NCBI RefSeq assembly: GCF_020687765.1
Contig: NZ_JAJEWJ010000001.1
Location: 1 to 64,000 of the forward strand
Reading direction: 5' to 3'
From: Sphingobacterium sp. FBM7-1
GTDB taxonomy: Bacteria > Bacteroidota > Bacteroidia > Sphingobacteriales > Sphingobacteriaceae
Length of the DNA stretch: 64,000 nucleotides
Below, piece by piece: positions 1-10,500 of the stretch. How positions within the stretch are numbered: position 1 is the stretch's first letter; every line of letters starts with the position of its first letter. A program made the translations under genes and the position numbers. The notes beneath the pieces are model-generated. The model was given only the letters and a program-made list of their open reading frames with translations. It did not search any database and was not told the origin of the DNA.

Positions 1-103
1 GAATATGCTGCTCTATCCAATTTTGAAGGCGATAAACAGGCGTGTTAGGGTATTTAGATTTAGGTTAATTTGAAGAGAATTTTGTAAAATTACACAGTCT
101 TAA

Positions 104-661
104 TTTCGGGAAGCCGACAAATATGTTAATAAACAAATAGGTAGCTATAATATAAATGGTTCTAAATATGTTCCATTATATCAAAAACAAAGAACTTACA
201 ACATTGAAGATGTTGAATCTTATTATCATAGGGCAAGTGAATACTTGATTAATGAAATCAAAGAAAATTTTCCAAATTATCATATAAATCCCAATCAATT
301 ATCATTAAATAACGAGAACTTAAAAGAAAAGTTAGAAAAGATTGAAAACGAATATTATAGAATTGACTTTGGTTACCCTCTTGAGGATTCTGCAAGATGG
401 GTAATAGGTAAATTTACAACGACAAAAATATCTTCACGTCCCTTTTCATTGTCTATAGGTAATGTCTATTTCAACTCTTTCTATACTAAATCAGAAGAAC
501 CTTTGAAAATTCAGTTCAAATTAGACCATTATAATAGTGTGTTAAATACACTAAAAGATAAATTTAATTTATTCTTGTATATTTTTGTTAGTGCAAACTT
601 TTTAATATGGATACTAATTTACTTTAGAAGTAAAAAAAACTTTTTATATAATGCAATTTAG
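104..661 (+). pseudogene. 5'-truncated AT-rich hypothetical gene
   Basis: The reading frame is open from 104 (after a stop at 101-103) to the stop at 659-661, but has no ATG before a TTG at 245, so I read it as a gene that lost its 5' end. The last residues form one hydrophobic segment (about 20 residues beginning FNLFLYIFVSANFLIW) followed by a short basic tail, which suggests a C-terminal membrane anchor. I do not recognise the family. Base composition is far more AT-rich than the glycan locus, as in the mcrC-like relic at 23067-24086, suggesting acquired DNA. It ends 35 bases before an IS66 remnant. Confidence 0.4.
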
Positions 662-696
662 CTCCAGTTTTAGAGTTCAATACTATGAAATAATAC

Positions 697-894
697 CTTT
701 TTGCGGGTAGCCATGAGGCAGCACAACGCTCGGCAATGATCTACTCGTTCTTTGCGATCTGCAAAAAGCACGAAGTCAATCCCTTCCAATGGATAAAATA
801 TACCTTGGAAAATATCATGTCCATAAACCACAAAAACCTGAAGGATCTCTATCCACACAACTTTAAGAATAATATTCAGAAATCAAACATGTAG
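697..894 (+). pseudogene. IS66 transposase (TnpC) C-terminal remnant
   Basis: The 66 codons before the TAG at 892-894 encode the last part of an IS66 TnpC. The segment starts LFAGSHEAAQRSAMIYSF and ends IQKSNM, closely matching the end of the intact copy at 21555-23039 (about 80 percent identical residues by eye, clearly lower at nucleotide level). The frame has a stop at 691-693, so nothing upstream remains. It is therefore a decayed copy of a related but different IS66 element. It is followed at 897-910 by a right-end inverted repeat like that of the intact element. Confidence 0.85.
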
Positions 895-896
895 TT

Positions 897-910
897 CGTC
901 GGGCGGATAC
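897..910 (+). repeat. IS66 right-end inverted repeat of the remnant
   Basis: CGTCGGGCGGATAC follows the remnant transposase stop. It shares its last ten bases (GGGCGGATAC) with the right end of the intact IS66 element at 23042-23055, so it marks the outer edge of a second, mostly lost IS66 copy. The base after it (911) begins a piece of an istA gene. Confidence 0.7.
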
Positions 911-1000
911 AAGCGTCGAGCCTATCTTTCGGTTGCTCGCTCCGTCAAGGTGTAATGTAATTATTTGTTTTAAGTCCATCGGATCAAGGATATGGGCCAT
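911..1000 (-). pseudogene. istA: IS21-family IstA N-terminal fragment
   Basis: On the minus strand an ATG at 1000 begins MAHILDPMDLKQIITLHLDG and continues ASNRKIGSTL. This is the characteristic start of IstA transposases of IS21-type elements in Bacteroidota, with the beginning of the helix-turn-helix. The frame runs directly into the IS66 end at 910, so the IS21 element appears to have been split by an IS66 insertion and the rest was lost or lies outside the window. The direct repeats at 1051-1227, just upstream of this start, support the assignment. Recognition is by eye only. Confidence 0.6.
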
Positions 1001-1050
1001 GTCGCTATATTTTTTTTCAAGCGGCAAGGTAGTTTCTTGATCTCTTATAG

Positions 1051-1227
1051 TGGCACAAATCGAAACGTAATCATTTACTTAAAACCACTGTTCTGCAAAA
1101 GACCTGATTGATATTGGCACCATTCGAACCGTAACGGTAACCATAAATATCAAACTAAAATGGCATCTTTTGAACCGTAACAGCTGGCATCATCTGACCG
1201 AAATGACTGGCACAAATCGAACCGTAG
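1051..1227 (-). mobile_element. IS21-type element end with five terminal repeats
   Basis: Five 20-base direct repeats lie at 1051-1070, 1115-1134, 1161-1180, 1185-1204 and 1208-1227. They share the pattern TGGCA-(4-5 variable)-TYGAACCGTAA, with the fourth copy the most diverged. Multiple repeats inside each end are a known property of IS21-family elements. Their position directly upstream of the istA start at 1000, with 1228 falling inside another gene, makes this the 5' end of that element. The opposite end is not in the window. Confidence 0.55.
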
Positions 1228-1515
1228 TATCCATATACCACCGAGAATGATTTTAACAGTGTCTGATATAAATATTAATCCGCCCAAATTGGATAGAGCA
1301 ACCAATCCGAAAATTTTCAGTACAGTATTTCCCGATCCTCTCCCTATCAATACTCGGAATGCTAGGGCTATAAGTCCTAAGCCAAGAAAATATTTGACGA
1401 TGTCAACAACCAAAGGTCCATCAGGTGTATCCGAGGTTGCAGAACCAATAGCTGCAAATGAACCTATCCAACCAAGTGTAAATAAGAATGCAAATATTAT
1501 CAATCTTTCTAACAT
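1228..1515 (-). pseudogene. Small multi-pass membrane protein, 3' end lost to IS21 insertion
   Basis: The frame starts with ATG at 1515 (MLERLIIFAFLFTLGWIGSF). It has four hydrophobic segments at about residues 4-24, 36-58, 66-83 and 87-96. The last native residues are about GGIWI, after which the frame reads into IS21 end repeats (1150-1227 would encode IS sequence up to a stop at 1150). The protein is thus truncated near residue 96. I do not recognise the family; a small inner-membrane protein is the most that can be said. Confidence 0.5.
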
Positions 1516-2099
1516 GTCTTAAAATATTTTAGTGTATAGATAGTTTATGAAATTGAATTGTTTGTCAAAAAAATGTCGTTGAAGTGGAGCTGAAGAGGCT
1601 TGTTTTGTGCCATATATTTTTAAAATAAATTTTCAGTAAAAATACATCAAAGATTAAAAACAGGTAAAACGGTTGTAGATAAAGGCTTTACAGCCGTTTT
1701 ATGATTTTTTGGTAATGTGGTAAAAAGCAGGAAAAAGCAACGATTGGCAAAAGTAAGGTTACTAAAACGTTACTTTTAAACATCGGAAACAATCGATTCT
1801 CTGAATAAAAGAAGACAATTGTATAATCAACAAAAATTAATAAATTTATAACTCGAAAGTCTCCTTAAGGTTTCATCCTAATGTGTCTAATTTAGTTTGA
1901 AGACGTACAATTGCGGGGTGGACGGGCGTTGTAGTCTGATGTCCACAAATAAAAATATTGCCGCCGCTTTTGTTGTAGAACGCTGAAACATTTCCCTTAT
2001 TTACATAATAATTTTTAACCGAATAGAATAATCGGGCTATTGCCTAAACAAAATCTTTTATTCAGCCCGTGTGTAAAATTTCAAGGAGCAAAAGAAAGG
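1516..2099. other. Intergenic gap with one terminator-like hairpin
   Basis: No convincing gene is visible in either strand. The hairpin at 1666-1700 (AAAACGG pairing with CCGTTTT across a partly paired interior) is followed by TTTTTT at 1705-1710 and could be a terminator of a lost plus-strand gene. The rest is AT-rich and probably holds the promoter of the AraC-type gene at 2100. Confidence 0.4.
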
Positions 2100-3200
2100 A
2101 TGTTGGTCAGTATACTATATATCATTGCGATTAGTTTAAATGCTTACGGCGTTTATTTAAACACCCGTTATAAGAAAAAACGATTCAGTCGGTATGCACT
2201 GCTAATTTTATTTCTCGGACTACTTCATATATTGCTGGGATACATCGTTTCAGTATTCTATCCGTATCAGCTATACCGATCTATTGCTTTTCCCATCAGC
2301 ATGCTGTACGGCATGGCTGTTTACTTTATTTATAACGTTTCATTAGGGAGGCAAACGTCTCGCATATCTTTACATTTTATTCCCTTCTTTGTTGCATTTT
2401 TAGGATATATGGTGATCACGTGCTATCCCGCATGGAGATATTATTACTACCACGAAATTTATACAGGTTTGTATGCCGTATCATGCATTTTATTTGTAAC
2501 GTATATTTTGACAATAGGGCTGAGGCTCCATTCCAGACCAGATTATTGTCTGCGAACTTTTGTGAAAACGGGTAAGAAATTTCTATTGCCCCTCTCCTTG
2601 ATGATTCTAAGTATGGGGATGATGATGATTAAGGAGGTAAAGCCGGGGAACATTGAAGCATACACGGCTTTGAATTTATCGTTTTACGTATTAGCATTAT
2701 TACCGATAGTTAGGCTATCGCTGCCGGAAATGAAAAGGCAGCAACATCAGGATCGTATTTTTTCGGAGGCTGTTCATAGTGATACCGCTAGTGGCTCACA
2801 TATAGAAGAAGTCTTGACCGAAGTAAAGCCGCCTTTTGTTATACCTAAGGATTTAGCGTTAGGTTATCGATTGGAGGTTGAGAACTTCATCGCATCCAGA
2901 GCTTATCTTGATGCTGATTTAAATAAAAATAATTTTTGCGAGCGTATCAATATCCCTCAAGGACACGTTTCACCATTTCTAAAACAAGCGTACGATAAGA
3001 GTTTCAACGGTTTTATTAATGAGCTTCGGCTTGCTTACGCAACAAAGGAACTGAATCGAAAAGAATTCGTATATACTATAGACGACCTGAGTTTTATTTG
3101 TGGATTTCGTTCGAGAGCCTCTTTCTATCGAAATTTTACAGCAGCATTTGGCTGTTCACCTCACCAATACCGAGTCACGAAATTAGAAACGACACCTTGA
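2100..3200 (+). CDS. Membrane-anchored AraC-family transcriptional regulator
   Basis: This 366-residue protein has about six hydrophobic helices in residues 1-210 (starting MLVSILYIIAISLNAYGVYL) and a soluble linker. A C-terminal AraC/XylS DNA-binding domain covers about residues 265-360, with the second helix-turn-helix near LSFICGFRSRASFYRNFTAA and the family ending SPHQYR. This layout is common in Bacteroidota, where the membrane part is thought to sense a signal, but the ligand is unknown. I prefer the ATG at 2100 over the in-frame TTG at 2040, because AAGGAG lies 11 bases upstream at 2084-2089 and the longer N-terminus is not hydrophobic. It may or may not control the neighbouring glycan locus. 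Confidence 0.8.
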   Translation: MLVSILYIIAISLNAYGVYLNTRYKKKRFSRYALLILFLGLLHILLGYIVSVFYPYQLYRSIAFPISMLYGMAVYFIYNVSLGRQTSRISLHFIPFFVAFLGYMVITCYPAWRYYYYHEIYTGLYAVSCILFVTYILTIGLRLHSRPDYCLRTFVKTGKKFLLPLSLMILSMGMMMIKEVKPGNIEAYTALNLSFYVLALLPIVRLSLPEMKRQQHQDRIFSEAVHSDTASGSHIEEVLTEVKPPFVIPKDLALGYRLEVENFIASRAYLDADLNKNNFCERINIPQGHVSPFLKQAYDKSFNGFINELRLAYATKELNRKEFVYTIDDLSFICGFRSRASFYRNFTAAFGCSPHQYRVTKLETTP

Positions 3201-3228
3201 ATTATGAGATTTCTTTTCATAATTTTTA
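3201..3228 (+). terminator. Intrinsic terminator after AraC-type gene
   Basis: ATTATGA at 3201-3207 pairs with TCATAAT at 3217-3223, followed by a T run (3223-3227). It starts immediately after the stop codon of the regulator. The following T-rich stretch to 3497 separates two converging genes and holds no gene I can see. Confidence 0.6.
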
Positions 3229-3497
3229 ATCTATGTATAGGATGTTTTTCCTGTATTCTGTGTAAGGGAAAATGCTTTAAAGTCCATCAGGATTATGGTC
3301 GTTGTTGATGTGTATATTTTTGCATATCAAATAAATTTGTGTGTGTTTTTTTTGTCTCATTTCATGCATGAAATTTTGTTTTAAAGTATGTGTGCTTTTT
3401 CTTTTACGGAAAATAATGTTTTTTTACCGATTGTTTATATTGCGTTTTTTGTTGTTTAATTTCCTGTTTATCATTTTGTTATGTTTTTTTGTACAGA

Positions 3498-5918
3498 CTA
3501 TATAATGGGATTTTCTGAATCTTGCATGCTCGCTGGAGATGTTACCAAACGAACTTTATACACTCCGCCGGCCACATTTTCGGTGTTACCTCTGAACTCG
3601 ACAGTAATCGCGTCCTTATTCTTCAACAGCTTTTCAGGAACTTTATACTCGACGTTTACAAATTCTTCTTTCTTCCATCTTTCCGAAATATTCTCTGTAA
3701 CCAGCAGTTCACCGTCGATCAATATATCGAATGTACGTTTCCCCCCTTCGTTCCCCCAGTACCTTACCAACAGATGGAGATCGGTATTTCCTTTGGTCAG
3801 CAGATTATAACTAAAGAAACCGTCTGCGCCGTGCGCTTCGCGGTAACCCTCACCATAGGCGTGCCCTGATCCGGAGTTTTTGCTTTTCATCTGATGATCC
3901 ACTTCAGGTTGCTGTTCACCTGGAGTAACCACATCAATAGTACGGCGCTCGAGTTCGATATTTTCCCGCTCCCTGCGGGTCAATTCGGCTCGGTATTCTT
4001 CATATTCTTCTCCTGTCATGGACAACCAATACATGAGGTAACGGCTATCGTGTATACGATAAAAGGGCTCGAACACCAAGTTTTTGTATTGCTCCTGTTC
4101 AAATAATCCAGGCACGGTATACGTCAACGATTTTCCGGGAACAGCTTGCATATGATCTAACTTGGCCTGTATTTCTTCCCTGCTCCCAATACTAAAAGGC
4201 GCCTCATCAAGTGGTAGCAACTTGCCTGCTGCAATGTGAGCCCATCGATCGTCGCCTGCCACTAGACCATGCAAATCTTCCGTTCCTGTCTTAGCTGCTA
4301 GAAGAATCGGCCCACGAAGTACCGAGATATAAGAAGGAACATTCGGCATCTCAACGATCGTATTCTTCATCGGCGTCTTAATCTCCACGATATCCCCATC
4401 ATTCCAAACCCGATCCACAACCACATAGGATGACGACGACGAGCCTATAGCATAGTTTTCTCCGTTACAGATTACTTGCATCTCATCGCCGGCTACCCAG
4501 CCGGGATGCCGAACCATCAATTTAAACGACGTGGGTTTGTCCACCTGAATAGTCAGCTTACTACCTTCTTCTTCCGGAAATGTGGTCTGTTGGGTGATAA
4601 CAACATCCTTTTCTTTCCATTCCAGCTCCGATGCTATAAACAGATTAACGTAAAGTGAATCCTGATGATGGCTGTAAATAAATTCGCCATACTTGCCGTG
4701 GTTTTCCATACCTGTGCCCACGCAGCACCACATTGCCTCATTAGGCGCAGAATATACCCGATAGTGCCGAGGTCTTGCCGATGTGAAATAGACGTAACCA
4801 CCATGCTCCGGATGCTGCGAAGAAAGGATATGGTTATATAGGGCTCGCTCGTAAAAGTCCGCATAGCGCGCCTCGGGATTCATACGAAACAGGCCTTCGG
4901 TCAGCTTCAGCATATTATTCGTATTGCAGGTCTCGGGGCCTTCCTTCTCTTCGGTGTAGCTGATGGCGTCTGCAACACTCGGAAAATGTTCCCGACGGCT
5001 ATTGCCTCCTAAAGAAAGTGACCGATGGTTGGCCACCCTATCCCAAAAATATTCGGAAGCCGTGATATATTCAGCATCCCCACTCAATTCGGCTACCCGC
5101 TGATATCCTACAGCCTTGGGCACCTGTGTATTGGCGTGCTTGTTATCGAGGTTATCTATTTCCGTTGCCATACTTTCGAAAATCTCCTTGTGTGCGAAAC
5201 GCTTGGCCGCCACGAGATATTTTTCGTCGCCTGTAATATGATAGGCGTCGGCATAAACTTCGTTCATCCCACCAAATTCATTGGCAAGCATAGCTTCCAT
5301 CTGTTCGTCGTTCAAGGAGCTGACGAGTGTAATTCCCCAATCGCAGAGGTCCAAAAACATTTGCTTTGCGTCTTCAACCTTACCATACGCCCATGCATCT
5401 CGCAAACCGGCATAGGTTTTATGCAGGTTATACCACGGTACCCAATAATTCCATACCACATGGGGATTGCCCTCGCGTAAATCTTTCCATAGCGTCTCTC
5501 CTCCCGGAACACCCCCCACATACCCATCGCCGAAAGTTTCCTGACAACGTTTGAGTTCAGACAGAAAATAGTCCATACGTTTTTTGAGCTCGGGATTTCC
5601 GGTCGTGGCGTAATGGATAGCGAGTGCAGACAGATAATGTCCACCAACGTGACCATCGAGATCAACCCAATTAGGGAAGCTTTCGGCCTTGGCAGGTAAT
5701 CCTGCCTGTTTGAGAAATGGAGCCAACAAACGATCCACATCATATTGGAGAAGTATCTCGGTATTCAGATCGGTGGCATGTTTAAAAGGACTGTCCAATA
5801 ATCGGACGTCATTCAGCTCAAACGCATTACTGTATAGTTTTTCCTGCGCAGAAAGCTGAGTTCCTGCAATCCCTGCCATAAAATATAGGCTCCATATTAT
5901 TTTCTTTCTTATCATCAT
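3498..5918 (-). CDS. GH127-type beta-L-arabinofuranosidase (DUF1680)
   Basis: The predicted secreted glycosidase has 806 residues and a signal peptide of about 25 residues ending LSAQ. The family releases beta-linked L-arabinofuranose using a cysteine nucleophile held by a zinc site. The matching motifs are present: PETCNT with Glu329 and Cys331, and WCCVG with Cys398 and Cys399 (numbering from the start used here). These correspond to the Glu/Cys/Cys/Cys zinc set described for HypBA1. The (alpha/alpha)6 part is followed by C-terminal beta domains, and the last about 120 residues look like an added carbohydrate-binding-like module. I chose ATG at 5918 (MMIRKKIIWS) over a TTG at 5933. It is the last gene of the locus, 11 bases after susD. 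Confidence 0.85.
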   Translation of the reverse strand: MMIRKKIIWSLYFMAGIAGTQLSAQEKLYSNAFELNDVRLLDSPFKHATDLNTEILLQYDVDRLLAPFLKQAGLPAKAESFPNWVDLDGHVGGHYLSALAIHYATTGNPELKKRMDYFLSELKRCQETFGDGYVGGVPGGETLWKDLREGNPHVVWNYWVPWYNLHKTYAGLRDAWAYGKVEDAKQMFLDLCDWGITLVSSLNDEQMEAMLANEFGGMNEVYADAYHITGDEKYLVAAKRFAHKEIFESMATEIDNLDNKHANTQVPKAVGYQRVAELSGDAEYITASEYFWDRVANHRSLSLGGNSRREHFPSVADAISYTEEKEGPETCNTNNMLKLTEGLFRMNPEARYADFYERALYNHILSSQHPEHGGYVYFTSARPRHYRVYSAPNEAMWCCVGTGMENHGKYGEFIYSHHQDSLYVNLFIASELEWKEKDVVITQQTTFPEEEGSKLTIQVDKPTSFKLMVRHPGWVAGDEMQVICNGENYAIGSSSSSYVVVDRVWNDGDIVEIKTPMKNTIVEMPNVPSYISVLRGPILLAAKTGTEDLHGLVAGDDRWAHIAAGKLLPLDEAPFSIGSREEIQAKLDHMQAVPGKSLTYTVPGLFEQEQYKNLVFEPFYRIHDSRYLMYWLSMTGEEYEEYRAELTRRERENIELERRTIDVVTPGEQQPEVDHQMKSKNSGSGHAYGEGYREAHGADGFFSYNLLTKGNTDLHLLVRYWGNEGGKRTFDILIDGELLVTENISERWKKEEFVNVEYKVPEKLLKNKDAITVEFRGNTENVAGGVYKVRLVTSPASMQDSENPII

Positions 5919-5929
5919 TGTTGCTAATA

Positions 5930-7558
5930 TCAACGGTTCATGTCATTTCCCACCAAGTTCCTGTTATTGTCCAGCTCCGCCTGTGGAAACGGATAATACA
6001 TGGCCCTTTCTGTCCACCCCAGTTCCTGCAAAGGAGCAAGCCAAGTTGGATCTGCCATGCCCCAACGCAACAAATCAAAATACCGGAGGTATTCGCCGCA
6101 GAGTTCCACAAACCGTTCGTGTGCAATGATGTTCTTGACGGTATTCAACCTGACACCGTTGATGGTAACATCGGCGGCCAACAAGCCATCGACATCTGGG
6201 ATCGTACCACGCGAACTCTTGTACCAAAGATGCGATTGTTCTGATGGCACGATATTGTTGGCCCGGTTCCGCACCAAATCTATATATGCTTTTGCACCAT
6301 CGGTATCTCCATTTTCGTTCAAGCATTCTGCGTACATTAGCAGTACATCGGCATAACGCAACAGACGTTGATTGATTCCATTATCGATATCTGCAACTTG
6401 TGTGTCCGGACAGTATTTCCGGGTTCCGTAGAGATCCTTGTCAGTGGCGAGATTAGCCATCCAGTCGTCATAATCGCTTACATTCCCATTTAAGTCGGTG
6501 TAATAAGCTCCGTTGTCACACCATAGGGTCATGTACTTCCGTGGATCTCCCGTCTCAAATTCGTCGTAAACTTTCTGAACGGGCGCAAGATTCCACCAGG
6601 CACCCCCTGTTCCGTCAAACATGCCTATTTCCTGCCATCTCCAAGAGCTTGCCATATCCTCGCCAAGCCACCCAGGTCCATTATGCAATTGAACTTCGAA
6701 AAGGGATTCACGGTTGTTTTCGGTCGATTCTTTGAAATTATCGCTATAGCTAGACATCAGGTCATATTCCTGGCTATCGATTACTTTTTTCAGTTCGGTT
6801 TGTGCCGAAGCAAAATCGGCCGGCTGTCCTTTTTCGAGAATAGGTCGATACAAATAAGCCCTTGCCAGATAGCCTTGTGCAGATCCTTTGGTTGCCCTAC
6901 CGATATGTGCTTCGTTAGCATATAGCGCACTTCTCAAAGGTAATAGTTCAGCGGCCTGTTTAAAATCGTCGATAATCAATCCATAAATCTGCCCCGGTTC
7001 TGAATGCCCCGGATAATAATCTTCATCAGAAGACACCGGAAGCGTGATGAATGGTATCGTCTCTCCAAATAACATGCTCAAATGCATGTAATGTAACCCG
7101 CGCAGGAAATGTGCTTCGCCCAGCATTCGGTTTCTCCGTTCTTCTTCGATTTCCCCCTCATAATTGCTAATCCGATCAATGGCAATATTTGCAGCAAATA
7201 CGCCATTCCAAAGATCTCTCCAAGAACTGGCTGCCATACCATCACTTGCTGGTGTATTGTAGGTAGCCTGATACATCGGCTCCCATTTAAACGTATTCGT
7301 AAAATCATCGCCTGGTGCCAGCAGCTGGTAGTAAAGATTGCGGGCATAACCTCCCTGCGTCCGACCGATGAGCGCCTGATAGGCAGGAATAATAGCCGCC
7401 TCCAATTGTTCCGGGGTCTGATAATACGTATCTACGGATATCTCCTGTGGATTGATCAGATCCAGATCGGGCATACATCCTACAAGTTGAACGAGCAACA
7501 TCATCCGAAATAACCAACCAGATACCTTTTTCATATACTCTAATAAATTAGTTCTCAT
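5930..7558 (-). CDS. SusD/RagB family outer-membrane glycan-binding lipoprotein
   Basis: SusD-like proteins sit on the cell surface as a lid on the SusC transporter and bind oligosaccharides. The N-terminus has a lipoprotein signal ending LVQLVGC, followed by the typical SusD start (NPQEISVDTYYQTPEQLEAA). The middle carries tetratricopeptide-like helices (ARAYLYR, ESLFEVQ) and the end shows the family signature around INQRLLRYADVLLMYAECL. Length 542 residues is normal. ATG 7558 is preferred because it falls 26 bases after the susC stop; a longer frame to 7645 would overlap susC and lacks a signal peptide at its start. ATG 7534 is an alternative. Confidence 0.92.
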   Translation of the reverse strand: MRTNLLEYMKKVSGWLFRMMLLVQLVGCMPDLDLINPQEISVDTYYQTPEQLEAAIIPAYQALIGRTQGGYARNLYYQLLAPGDDFTNTFKWEPMYQATYNTPASDGMAASSWRDLWNGVFAANIAIDRISNYEGEIEEERRNRMLGEAHFLRGLHYMHLSMLFGETIPFITLPVSSDEDYYPGHSEPGQIYGLIIDDFKQAAELLPLRSALYANEAHIGRATKGSAQGYLARAYLYRPILEKGQPADFASAQTELKKVIDSQEYDLMSSYSDNFKESTENNRESLFEVQLHNGPGWLGEDMASSWRWQEIGMFDGTGGAWWNLAPVQKVYDEFETGDPRKYMTLWCDNGAYYTDLNGNVSDYDDWMANLATDKDLYGTRKYCPDTQVADIDNGINQRLLRYADVLLMYAECLNENGDTDGAKAYIDLVRNRANNIVPSEQSHLWYKSSRGTIPDVDGLLAADVTINGVRLNTVKNIIAHERFVELCGEYLRYFDLLRWGMADPTWLAPLQELGWTERAMYYPFPQAELDNNRNLVGNDMNR

Positions 7559-7584
7559 AATTATATAATTTATCACATGTTTCG

Positions 7585-10500
7585 TTAAAATGTCAACATA
7601 AACCCTAAGAAAAATTCTCGTGTGTTGGTGAAAGTGGTACCCCAAGGAGAAATCCCGTCTATACCTCTACTCAGATTGTACCGTGTATCACCCGATCCGA
7701 CCTCTGGGTCATATCCGGTATATTTGGTAAATGTGAGCAAATTCTTCCCTCCCGCATAAATTCGGAGCTTGTCTGTCTTCAACCGTTCTGAAAGTGATTG
7801 CGGAAGGGTGTAACCAATGGTCAATGATTTCAGTCTTAAGTATGAGCCATTTTCGATAAATCTATCTGAAGCCCGTAGATTTTGGTTGGGATCGCCCAAC
7901 ACCGCACGGGGAATATCGGTATCCGTATTTTGCGGGTAGACAGTCGTCACGCCCGATACCGGATTGGTGAAAACGAGTTCTTCGGCCCGAAAGCGATCCA
8001 GTGTACTGGCAAAATTATTATAATAATGGTACATTCCCTCTCCCCAATAGCGGCTGTTGTTGTATAGGTCATTGCCTTGGCTACCCTGCCAGATCATGGA
8101 GAGGTCCATGGTTCCAAAATCAGCGGTATAACTTAGATCGGTCGTAAGTCCGTAACTGAATTTGGGAATTGGGTTGCCGATGAAGTCCTTATCTTGGTCA
8201 TTAATGACCCCATCATTGTTCAGATCCCGAAAACGGACATCGCCAAGCGCGGCATTCGGTGCAAAGGAACGATCAGCGGCCAGTTGTTCTTCGGTGCGAT
8301 AAAGTCCGTCGGTGACGAAACCCCAAAATTGTCCAATGGCGTGTCCCACTGCTGTTCTGGTTACGTTCGCATTACCTGGTGCCACGTTGCCCCAAAGCAG
8401 CTCATTACCATTCCCCAAACTGACCACCTTATTGCGTACGGTGGAGAGGTTTGCCGATGCGGCATAATTCCATTTCCCACTTGTATTACGATAGGTTGCT
8501 ATAAATTCAAATCCTTTATTGCTGATACTACCTGCATTCAAGACCGGGAAACTTTCGATGTATCCGGCTGCATAGGAAATGGGAACATTGACTAACATAT
8601 CCTCTGTTTTTTTATGATAGTAATCTAGGGTGAATGAAAGTTTATTATCGAACAAGCCAATATCCAATCCTAGATCTGTTGAATACTGCGTTTCCCATTT
8701 CACATTGGGATTGGCCGGGGTCATCGGAAGCCCTCCGGTGGTTTGGATATCATTCAGGTAATACCACACTTGATTAAAAGCTACCGTACTTTGGTATTGA
8801 TACTGCGCAATATCGGAATTACCTAACACGCCATAACTTCCCCTGACTTTCAGTTCACTAATGAAGGGAATATCCTGCATAAAGGATTCTTCGCTGATAC
8901 GCCACCCTGCAGACACTGAAGGAAAATTACCGAAGCGATATCGATTACTGAAGTTGGCCGAACCATCACGTCTGAAGTTTACCGTAAAAAGATATTTGCT
9001 ATCGTAGCTATAATTGACTCTACCCAATAAAGAGTACATCGCAGACTGTCCTATTCCCGAACCTACTATTCTGGAAGCGGCATCGCGAGACAGGCCTAAG
9101 ATCAACAGATCAGGGCTTGGCAAATCACGTGCACGGGCATTCAGACCATAATAACGGGAAGTTTCGGCTGTTAAACCAGCCAAGGCACTGATGCTGTGTT
9201 TCCCGATATACTTGTCATAAGATAGGGTATTTTCGTAGAGGACACGGTTATTACGTCCATTGGATATATTTAGTTCGTCGGGATCAAAATTCTGATATTG
9301 ACCGACAGAATAGGCAGACGTATAATTCTGTGTTCTGTTCCTATACAGGTCTATTCCAAGGTTAAACTTATAGGTCAGGCCTTCCATGATATCATAGGTG
9401 GCCCATAGATTGCCATTGCTACTGAAACTCTCATCATTGTTCCAATTGAGGTATGCATTTGCCAATGCACTCGCCACATCAGTGCCGTTTCCAGCGCCTG
9501 CAAATCCGGTGGAGCTACTAGGATCGTAGATGGGCAGCGTGGAAGACCAACGTTGTGCATCGATAATATTTTTATCGCTCCAGTCTCTTGTGTTATAACT
9601 CAGCAGCAATGTTTGTCCGATTTTCAATTTTCCCTTCGTGAAATCGGAGATAAATTGCATACCATAATTTTTTGATCCGTCCTGAATAACAATAGGTTTA
9701 TCGGATCCATAGGTTCCATTAATCCGATAGCGCGTGTTTTCGGAACCACCGCTAATGGATAACGCATGCTTTTGATACTCGCCTGTTCGCAGTAAAGCAT
9801 CCACCATATTGTATCCCTCACCGATAGCTGCCGGATCGGACAAAGCCTGTAAATAATCTGTACGCGAAGGGGTTTGATTGTACATGGATTCGTTGATCAA
9901 TTCCGCCAATTGTTGCCCGTTTAACAGATCAATATTATGTGCTAGGGATTTGAGGCCTCCAAAGCCATTGTAGTCGATCTTAGGCGGCCCTGCGATTCCT
10001 CTTTTGGTCGTGACCAAGATCACACCATTTGCGCCACGCGATCCGTATATGGCAGCCGAAGCGGCATCCTTGAGCACCTGTATGCTTTCAATGTTATTCT
10101 CATCTGGCATAGCGCCACCAATCATACCGTCAACCACATAGAGTGGATCGGTATTGTTGATAGAGCCTACACCACGTATTCTTATTGTTCCTGCATTAAC
10201 TTGTACACCGGGTACTCCACTTTGCATCACCGCCTGAAAGCCTCCCGGAACCTTTAACATATCCTCGGTATTTACCGTAGAGATTGCCGAGGTCAAGTCG
10301 ACTTTTTTCTGTGTACCATAACCGATGACAACCACTTCATCGATCTCGTCTGATGCCGGAGCCAATACCATATCAATCTGCGTCCGCCCCGCAACATTTT
10401 CTTCATGTGCCAAAAACCCCACTGACGAAATAACCAGTACTGCATTGCCGGGGGCTGTAATGCGGTATACACCTACTGCATCGGTCGTCGTCGCCCACCT

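Noticed and set aside
1247..1522. 91-residue plus-strand frame
   Set aside because: It is antisense to the small membrane protein, which has real helices and a proper start.
5930..7645. Longer N-terminus for the SusD protein (start at 7645)
   Set aside because: It would overlap susC and place 29-37 non-signal residues before the lipoprotein signal.
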